This document shows, in pieces, positions 1 through 5,087 of a stretch of 12,652 bases of DNA (positions within the stretch are counted from its first letter, which is position 1; each line of letters begins with the position of its first letter). Under the pieces are notes generated by a model. That model had not been told where the DNA came from, did no database searches, and was given only the letters and a program-made list of their open reading frames with translations. A program made the translations under genes and the position numbers. The stretch covers positions 1-12,652 of the forward strand of contig JANTGL010000047.1 of NCBI GenBank assembly GCA_024762915.1. Direction: 5' to 3'. This DNA is from Bacteroidales bacterium (GTDB taxonomy: Bacteria > Bacteroidota > Bacteroidia > Bacteroidales > JAADGE01).

Positions 1-67
1 ACTGATTAAGTTTTTCACTTTTATCAGTCATTTTTTCGGTTATTATCGGTTCAATAAGGATATTCAT
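1..67 (-). CDS. rplW: 50S ribosomal protein L23 (uL23), N-terminal fragment
   Basis: Partial gene cut by the left edge of the window. The minus strand reads ATG at 67-65 and encodes 22 residues beginning MNILIEPIITEKMTDKSEK, the N-terminus of L23; the I-x-x-P-I-I-T-E-K signature is typical. L23 binds 23S rRNA domain III at the peptide exit tunnel and is the docking site for trigger factor and SRP. It begins 4 bases after the rplD stop, as expected for the S10 operon order rpsJ-rplC-rplD-rplW, so it should be co-transcribed and translationally coupled. The identification rests on a short peptide plus its position, but both agree. Confidence 0.93.
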   Translation of the reverse strand, partial: MNILIEPIITEKMTDKSEKLNQ

Positions 68-71
68 AATC

Positions 72-713
72 TTATTTTTCTTGATTTATGCCAAAAACTT
101 GGTTAATTCGGTCAATTGAACTCTCTGTTAAGACCATAGTTTCACTGTTTAAAACATCATAAGTATTTAATTGTGATACTGTTAGGACTTTCAACTGCTT
201 CAAATTTCGAGCTGACAAATATATGTTTTTATTTTCATTTGATAAAACTAAAAGCAACTTTTTATCATTAATTTTTAAATTATTTTTAAAATCAACGAAT
301 TCTTTAGTCTTAGGAGCCTGTAAATCAAAGTCTTCAACTACTAAAATATTATTTGCAGAAGCTTTATAGGAAAAGGCAGATTTTCGAGCTAATTGTTTTA
401 CTTTTTTGTTTAATTTAAAACCATAGTCTCTGGGTCGGGGGCCGAAAACTCTTCCGCCGCCTCTCAATACCGGACTTTTAATACTTCCTGCACGGGCTGT
501 ACCGGTTCCTTTTTGTCTTTTGATTTTCCTGGTACTTCCGGAAACTTCACCTCTTTCTTTAGCTTTATGAGTTCCTTGTCTCTTATTGGCAAGATGTTGT
601 TTAACATCCAAGTAAATTACATGATCATTAGGTTCAATACCGAAAATATCATCTGCCAATATTACTTTTTTACCGGTTTCTTTACCGGTTTTATTTAATA
701 CATTCAATTCCAT
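72..713 (-). CDS. rplD: 50S ribosomal protein L4 (uL4)
   Basis: L4 is a primary 23S rRNA binder whose long loop lines the nascent-peptide tunnel near the macrolide site. The 213-residue length is normal. The basic loop spans roughly residues 43-115 and contains KRQKGTGTARAGS and RGGGRVFGPRPRDYGFKLNKK, both hallmarks of L4; the C-terminal half is the globular alpha/beta part (NILVVEDFDL, LLVLS). The ATG at 713-711 overlaps the rplC stop by one base (TAATG on the minus strand), which implies translational coupling and supports this start. rplW follows 4 bases after the stop. In E. coli L4 represses its own operon by binding the S10 leader. Here the operon starts at rpsL with a very short leader, so that mechanism is not visible. 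Confidence 0.98.
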   Translation of the reverse strand: MELNVLNKTGKETGKKVILADDIFGIEPNDHVIYLDVKQHLANKRQGTHKAKERGEVSGSTRKIKRQKGTGTARAGSIKSPVLRGGGRVFGPRPRDYGFKLNKKVKQLARKSAFSYKASANNILVVEDFDLQAPKTKEFVDFKNNLKINDKKLLLVLSNENKNIYLSARNLKQLKVLTVSQLNTYDVLNSETMVLTESSIDRINQVFGINQEK

Positions 714-1333
714 TATTTTTCAATTAAGATATATGAACCTTTAGCACCCGGAACGGATCCTTTTACTATAATAATATTATTCTCGGGAATAATTTTCAAA
801 ATACGTAGGTTTAAAACTTTTTTTCTGTCATTTCCTGTTCTTCCTGCCATTCTCATTCCTTTGAAAACTCTTGAAGGATATGAAGAAGCACCCAAAGAAC
901 CGGGAGCTCTTAATCTGTTGTGTTGTCCGTGCGTTGCATCATTTACACCTTTAAAATTATATCTTTTCACAACACCTTGAAACCCTTTTCCTTTTGAGAA
1001 ACCGGTTACATCAACCCAAGTATCGTTATTAAATGTTTCAACATCAATAACATCACCTAATTTATGTTCAATACCATCTTCCGGGGAAAATTCAACCACT
1101 TTTCTCTTGGGAGACGTTTTTGCATTTTTGAAATGCCCCGTCTCTGCTTTCGTTGTTCGTTTTTCCTTTTTTTCGTCGTACGCTAATTGTACGGCTTCAT
1201 ACCCGTCATTGTCAATCGTTTTAATTTGAGTAACAACACAAGGTCCGGCTTCTAAAACAGTGCATGGAATATTTTTTCCCTCGGCACTGAAAACGGATGT
1301 CATTCCGATTTTTTTCCCGATTAATCCGGCCAT
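713..1333 (-). CDS. rplC: 50S ribosomal protein L3 (uL3)
   Basis: L3 is an early-assembly protein whose extended loop reaches the peptidyl transferase centre. The 206 residues run the full length, starting MAGLIGKKIGMTSVF and with the central signature VDVTGFSKGKGFQGVVKRYNF (about 107-127, quoted only in outline). The tip region APGSLGASSYPSRVFKGMR (143-161) is intact except that Ala149 stands where E. coli L3 has Gln150, the residue methylated by PrmB, so that modification cannot occur here. The gene lies 28 bases downstream of rpsJ and overlaps rplD by one base. The ATG at 1333 has an A-rich upstream stretch and no Shine-Dalgarno motif. Confidence 0.98.
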   Translation of the reverse strand: MAGLIGKKIGMTSVFSAEGKNIPCTVLEAGPCVVTQIKTIDNDGYEAVQLAYDEKKEKRTTKAETGHFKNAKTSPKRKVVEFSPEDGIEHKLGDVIDVETFNNDTWVDVTGFSKGKGFQGVVKRYNFKGVNDATHGQHNRLRAPGSLGASSYPSRVFKGMRMAGRTGNDRKKVLNLRILKIIPENNIIIVKGSVPGAKGSYILIEK

Positions 1334-1361
1334 TTTTCTATTCTTTAGTAATTAATAAAAA

Positions 1362-1667
1362 TCAAACTTTAATTTCTACGTCAACTCCGCTCGGAAGTTC
1401 TAATTTCATTAAAGCATCAACGGTTTTTGAATTTGAACTGTAAATGTCAATCAATCGTTTAAAAGAAGAGAGTTGAAATTGTTCTCTCGATTTTTTGTTA
1501 ACGAAAGTTGAACGTAAAACGGTAAAAATTCTTTTTTTAGTAGGTAGAGGGATAGGACCGCTAACTACTGCTCCCGTTGTTTTAACTGTTTTTACAATCT
1601 TTTCGGCTGAATTATCAACCAAATTGTGATCATAAGATTTTAACTTTATTCTGATTTTTTGTGCCAT
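1362..1667 (-). CDS. rpsJ: 30S ribosomal protein S10 (uS10)
   Basis: S10 is part of the 30S head, and as NusE it also bridges NusG/NusB and the ribosome in transcription antitermination. The 101-residue protein is full length: MAQKIRIKLKSYDHNLVD at the N-terminus, the central loop GPIPLPTKKRIFTVLRS (about 37-53) and the C-terminal LPSGVDVEIKV. It starts 12 bases after the fusA stop with no tuf gene between them, so the str and S10 gene sets form one transcription unit. The spacing to rplC (28 bases) is the largest gap downstream of rpsL, but it shows no promoter-like element. Confidence 0.98.
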   Translation of the reverse strand: MAQKIRIKLKSYDHNLVDNSAEKIVKTVKTTGAVVSGPIPLPTKKRIFTVLRSTFVNKKSREQFQLSSFKRLIDIYSSNSKTVDALMKLELPSGVDVEIKV

Positions 1668-1679
1668 TGATATATATAT

Positions 1680-3794
1680 TTAAGCAAAAATTTTTCCTGT
1701 TAGTCTTGCAATTATTTCATTTGATATTTTTTCTTCTACTTTTCCGTAATACGAAAATTCCATCGTAGAAGATGCTCTTCCTGAGCTTAAAGTTCTTAGA
1801 GTTGTAACATAACCGAACATCTCAGATAAAGGAACGACTGCATCAATTATTTGCATGTTTGCTCTTTCGGATGTTCCGCTAATTTTAGCGCGTTTTTTAT
1901 TTAAATCGGAAACAATATCTCCGAGATATTCTCCCGGTGTTAATACTTCAACATTCATAAACGGTTCAAGAAGAATTGGTGCCGTTTTTACACTCGCATT
2001 CCGATAGGCTTGTCTTGCAGCAATTTCAAATGACATTTCATCCGATTCATCTTGTTTATAGGAAGCACTTATTAATTCAACTTTCATATTATCAAGAGGA
2101 TACCCTGCCAAAGGTCCGTTGTTCATTGCCTGAAAAAACCCTCTTTCAACTGCAGAAACAAAATTACTCGGTAAAACTCCGTTATTAAGTTTATTAATAA
2201 AACTGAATTTGTCTTCTGAGTTTTGATCTTCAAAAGGACCTATTTTTACTTTAATTTCGGCAAATTTACCTTTCCCTGTCGTATCTTTATCAAAAACTTC
2301 AAGATGTTCAACTGTTTTAGTTAAAGCTTCTTTATATGATACTTGCGGTTTACCTTTATTACATTGAATGTTAAATTCTCTTTCTAATCTGTCCGTTATT
2401 ATTTCTAAATGAAGTTCGCCCATACCTGAAATAATACGTTGACCCGTATTTTCATCAATTTTTACTTGAAAAGTAGGATCTTCTTCAGAAAGTATTTTTA
2501 AAGAATCTTCTAATTTATCAATATCTTTTTGAGCTTTCGGTTCAATAACAACACCTATTACCGGATCAGGGAAATGAATATTTTCAAGAATAACTTGTTT
2601 ATTCTCCGTTGTTAAAGTATCCCCGGTTTGAATATCTTTAAACCCGCTTACGGCACAAATATCTCCGGCAGTAACTTCATCAATTGCAATTTGCTTATTG
2701 GCATGCATGTGATATAGATTCATCAAACGCTCACGTTTTTTTGTTCTGGGGATAAAGACTTGACTTTTAGCTTTTAAAGTCCCTGAATACACTCTGATAT
2801 ATGCTAACTTACCGACAAATTTATCAGCTGTTATTTTAAAAACTAATGCAGATAAAGCTTCGTTTTTATCTGCGTTTCTGACAACTTCATCGTTGTTCTT
2901 AGGATTGAGCCCTTTAACAGGCGGAATATCTATCGGGCTCGGCAGATAATCCGCGACGGCATCCAATAATTGTTGGATACCTTTATTTTTAAAAGCTGAT
3001 CCGCAGAAAACCGGAATCACTTTTCTTTTCAATATTGTTTTTCTTGCAACCTTTTTAAATTCATCAATACTGATGGCTTCACGATTATCAAAAAATCGCT
3101 CCATCATATCATCATCATGCTCAATAACATTCTCAATTAAATGTTCTCTCCACTCTTCAACAGTTTCAAGATACTCATCACTGATTTCGGAAACTTCAAA
3201 ATTTTCTCCGTATCCGTCTTCATCATTCCAAATATATGTTTTTCTTTCGATTAAATCAATGACCCCTTTAAAGTTTTCTTCAGAACCTATAGGTATTTGA
3301 AAAGGAACAGCATTTGCGGCAAGCTTTTCTTTTATTTGATCAACAACACCAAAAAAGTCAGCACCTAGCCGATCCATTTTATTAACAAATGCAATAACCG
3401 GAACATCGTATTTATCAGCTTGTCGCCAAACGGTTTCAGATTGAGGTTCAACACCTCCGACAGCGCAAAAAACACCGATTGCACCATCTAAAACTCTGAG
3501 AGATCTTTCAACTTCAACCGTAAAATCTACATGTCCGGGAGTATCAATTATATTAATTTTATAATCGTCCCCGTTATTTTTCCAATACGTAGTAGTTGCT
3601 GCAGAAGTAATTGTAATACCGCGTTCTTGCTCTTGCTCCATCCAATCCATGGTTGCAAGACCGTCATGAACCTCACCTATCTTATAATTCACACCGGTAT
3701 AATACAAGATCCTTTCGGTCGTTGTTGTTTTACCGGCATCAATGTGAGCCATGATCCCAATGTTACGCGTATATTTTAAATCTTCTGCTGCCAT
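1680..3794 (-). CDS. fusA: Translation elongation factor G with an altered domain IV tip
   Basis: EF-G drives tRNA-mRNA translocation and, with RRF, ribosome recycling, using GTP. The 704 residues have normal EF-G length. All GTPase motifs are present: P-loop AHIDAGKT (16-23), switch I ERGIT (57-61), DTPGH with catalytic His88 (84-88), NKMD (138-141) and GSA (265-267). Domain II lies near 310-400, III near 405-480, IV near 485-610 and V near 610-690. Domain IV is unusual. The first tip loop reads DTTGKG (504-509) where E. coli has QSGGRG, and the second reads ASYKQDES (577-584) where E. coli has GSYHDVDS. Asp504 thus aligns with Gln507 and Lys580 with His583; both alignments have the same offset of three. 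The gene sits 7 bases after rpsG and 12 before rpsJ, the canonical place, so it is probably the main cellular EF-G despite these changes. Confidence 0.98.
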   Translation of the reverse strand: MAAEDLKYTRNIGIMAHIDAGKTTTTERILYYTGVNYKIGEVHDGLATMDWMEQEQERGITITSAATTTYWKNNGDDYKINIIDTPGHVDFTVEVERSLRVLDGAIGVFCAVGGVEPQSETVWRQADKYDVPVIAFVNKMDRLGADFFGVVDQIKEKLAANAVPFQIPIGSEENFKGVIDLIERKTYIWNDEDGYGENFEVSEISDEYLETVEEWREHLIENVIEHDDDMMERFFDNREAISIDEFKKVARKTILKRKVIPVFCGSAFKNKGIQQLLDAVADYLPSPIDIPPVKGLNPKNNDEVVRNADKNEALSALVFKITADKFVGKLAYIRVYSGTLKAKSQVFIPRTKKRERLMNLYHMHANKQIAIDEVTAGDICAVSGFKDIQTGDTLTTENKQVILENIHFPDPVIGVVIEPKAQKDIDKLEDSLKILSEEDPTFQVKIDENTGQRIISGMGELHLEIITDRLEREFNIQCNKGKPQVSYKEALTKTVEHLEVFDKDTTGKGKFAEIKVKIGPFEDQNSEDKFSFINKLNNGVLPSNFVSAVERGFFQAMNNGPLAGYPLDNMKVELISASYKQDESDEMSFEIAARQAYRNASVKTAPILLEPFMNVEVLTPGEYLGDIVSDLNKKRAKISGTSERANMQIIDAVVPLSEMFGYVTTLRTLSSGRASSTMEFSYYGKVEEKISNEIIARLTGKIFA

Positions 3795-3801
3795 TTATAT
3801 T

Positions 3802-4278
3802 TTAGAATCTGAAATGTGCAAATGCTTTATTTGCTTCAGCCATTCTGTGTGTTTCTTCTTTTCTTTTAAAAGCGCCGCCTTCTTCATTAAAAGCATCCAT
3901 AATCTCAGCTGCTAATTTTTCAGCCATTGATTTGCCTCTTCTGGCACGTGCATACTTAATCATATTTTTCATACTGATAGACATTTTTCTGCCCGGATTA
4001 ATTTCAGTAGGAACTTGAAAGGTTGCGCCCCCGACCCTTCTGCTTTTTACTTCAACTTGCGGAGTTACGTTTTCAACTGCTTTTTTCCAAATTTCAAGCG
4101 GTGTTTTTTCAATATCCTTTGCTCGTTGCTCAACAATGTCAAGTGCCGAATAAAAAATTTCGAATGAAGTATTCTTTTTTCCGTCTAACATTAAATTGTT
4201 GACAAATTGGGCAACCATTTTGTCATTAAATTTCGGATCTGCTTGAATTCCGAATTTTCTTTTCTTTTGATTTCTCAT
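3802..4278 (-). CDS. rpsG: 30S ribosomal protein S7 (uS7)
   Basis: S7 nucleates 30S head assembly by binding the 16S rRNA 3' major domain and lies near the E-site tRNA. The 158-residue protein is full length and carries recognisable S7 segments: MRNQKKRKFGIQADPKF at the start, LMLDGKKNTSFEIFYSAL (29-46), VEVKSRRVGGATFQVPTE (75-92), ARARRGKSMAEKLAAE and KRKEETHRMAEANKAFAHFRF at the end. It lies 21 bases after rpsL and 7 bases before fusA, the conserved str order. A weak AAGG occurs a few bases before the ATG, but the upstream stretch is otherwise A/T only. No repressor-binding structure between rpsL and rpsG is evident in the 21-base gap. Confidence 0.98.
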   Translation of the reverse strand: MRNQKKRKFGIQADPKFNDKMVAQFVNNLMLDGKKNTSFEIFYSALDIVEQRAKDIEKTPLEIWKKAVENVTPQVEVKSRRVGGATFQVPTEINPGRKMSISMKNMIKYARARRGKSMAEKLAAEIMDAFNEEGGAFKRKEETHRMAEANKAFAHFRF

Positions 4279-4299
4279 ATACCTTAATATATAATATAA

Positions 4300-4674
4300 T
4301 TATTTTTTAGGTTTTTTAGTACCGTATTTAGAACGTCTTTGAGTTCTGTCATCAACTCCCTGAGTATCAAGAGTACCCCGAATTACATGGTATCTTACAC
4401 CCGGTAAATCTTTAACTCTTCCGCCTCTTACCAAAACAATCGAGTGTTCTTGCAGATTATGACCTTCTCCGGGAATATAAGCATTCACTTCTTTTCCGTT
4501 TGTTAATCTTACTCTTGCAACTTTACGCATTGCAGAATTCGGTTTTTTAGGCGTCGTCGTATATACTCTGACACATACGCCTCTTTTTTGAGGACTTGAA
4601 TTTAATGCCGGAGATTTACTTTTTCCTTTTACGTGTTTTCTCCCTTTTCTTATTAATTGTTGAATTGTAGGCAT
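4300..4674 (-). CDS. rpsL: 30S ribosomal protein S12 (uS12)
   Basis: S12 lies at the decoding centre and controls tRNA selection fidelity. The 124 residues start MPTIQQLIRKGRK. An in-frame TTG at 4704 would add ten residues, but that TTG is part of the promoter -7 element (4702-4709), so ATG at 4674 is the start. Key residues match the streptomycin-sensitive wild type: TPKKPNS with Lys43 and Lys44, and GGRVKDLPG with Lys88 and Asp89 (Asp89 being the RimO methylthiolation site in E. coli). It is the first gene of the operon, with a leader of only about 20-25 bases and no Shine-Dalgarno motif. Its numbering is the same as in E. coli up to Lys88, so no insertion is present. Confidence 0.98.
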   Translation of the reverse strand: MPTIQQLIRKGRKHVKGKSKSPALNSSPQKRGVCVRVYTTTPKKPNSAMRKVARVRLTNGKEVNAYIPGEGHNLQEHSIVLVRGGRVKDLPGVRYHVIRGTLDTQGVDDRTQRRSKYGTKKPKK

Positions 4675-4701
4675 TTCTGACTTATTTTTAAATTTGGGCT
4701 G

Positions 4702-4731
4702 CAAAGGTAAAATTATTTTTTTTCAATGCAA
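4702..4731 (-). promoter_or_regulatory. Bacteroidota-type promoter of the ribosomal protein operon
   Basis: On the minus strand TACCTTTG (4709-4702) is a full match to the Bacteroidota -7 consensus TAnnTTTG. TTG (4731-4729, within TATTGCAT) lies exactly 19 bases upstream as the -33 element. The spacer holds an uninterrupted run of eight A (4723-4716) that may act as a bent or UP-like segment. Transcription would begin about 20-25 bases before the rpsL ATG. This placement also excludes the upstream TTG as a start codon. Confidence 0.85.
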
Positions 4732-4833
4732 TAGTTTTTTGAAATTAAATTCAAGAATTAAAAAAATATATCATTTTGATTATCCGATGCAGAAATTAAA
4801 ATATTAAAATACGTTTCTTAGCTTAGATTTCTT

Positions 4834-4860
4834 TCTGATTAACATGTCGGTTTAATCAGA
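4834..4860. repeat. Perfect 9-bp inverted repeat, possible operator
   Basis: TCTGATTAA (4834-4842) and TTAATCAGA (4852-4860) are exact reverse complements separated by nine bases (CATGTCGGT). Neither strand has a T-tract after it, so it is unlikely to be an intrinsic terminator. It lies about 105 bases upstream of the rpsL promoter and about 155 upstream of the fusA2 promoter. It could be a binding site for a dimeric regulator; the binding protein is unknown. Confidence 0.6.
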
Positions 4861-4862
4861 CA

Positions 4863-4885
4863 TATGCATAACTCAAATTATGTAT
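4863..4885. repeat. Imperfect inverted repeat next to the 9-bp dyad
   Basis: CATAA (4867-4871) pairs with TTATG (4878-4882) around a six-base loop. As RNA the stem extends outward by a G-U pair and two A-U pairs (4864-4866 with 4883-4885). It begins three bases after the stronger dyad. In AT-rich DNA such a stem is not rare, so its meaning is uncertain. Confidence 0.35.
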
Positions 4886-5013
4886 GTTAAAATACAAACT
4901 ATTTACGTTTAACGGATACCTTTTTTCCAAAGCAACATATAAAAGTATCTAAACGGATCAAATTCAAAAAACATTTTTATATTATAAAACACATAATAAA
5001 TAAATTTCAAATA

Positions 5014-5043
5014 TTGCATACTTCTATAATTTTTATATTTTTG
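5014..5043 (+). promoter_or_regulatory. Bacteroidota-type promoter of fusA2
   Basis: TTG (5014-5016, within TATTGCAT) is followed after exactly 19 bases by TATTTTTG (5036-5043), a full match to TAnnTTTG. The spacing is the same as in the divergent rpsL promoter, and both share TATTGCAT at the -33 position. The leader to the ATG at 5088 would be roughly 35-40 bases, A/T only near the start codon and without a Shine-Dalgarno motif. Confidence 0.8.
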
Positions 5044-5050
5044 CATGCAA
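5041..5050. repeat. Perfect 10-bp palindrome at the fusA2 transcription start
   Basis: TTGCATGCAA is its own reverse complement. It overlaps the last three bases of the -7 element and covers the expected transcription start, a position where a bound dimer would block the promoter. A related half-site sequence, ATTGCAT, is found at the -33 element. Operator function is an inference from position only. Confidence 0.5.
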
Positions 5051-5087
5051 TTTTTTGTAACTATATTAATTAATAATAAAATATCCG

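Larger units (their letters stand above)
4705..5087. other. Divergent intergenic region, rpsL / fusA2
   Basis: This stretch separates the rpsL promoter from the fusA2 start and is very AT-rich. It contains the two promoters, a perfect 9-bp dyad (4834-4860), an imperfect dyad next to it (4863-4885) and a 10-bp palindrome (5041-5050). I see no credible gene in it: a 65-codon open frame on the minus strand (4909-5106) crosses the fusA2 promoter and start, has no recognisable motif and is rejected. There is no tRNA-like cloverleaf and no T-tract terminator. Confidence 0.7.

Noticed and set aside
1668..1679. A missing tuf gene between fusA and rpsJ, as a possible deletion.
   Set aside because: This arrangement is normal for Bacteroidota, where tuf lies elsewhere; the 12-base junction shows no scar.
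4675..4704. Longer rpsL starting at TTG 4704 (ten extra residues).
   Set aside because: The TTG is part of the TAnnTTTG promoter element, so it would be upstream of or at the transcript start; MPTIQQL is the usual S12 N-terminus.
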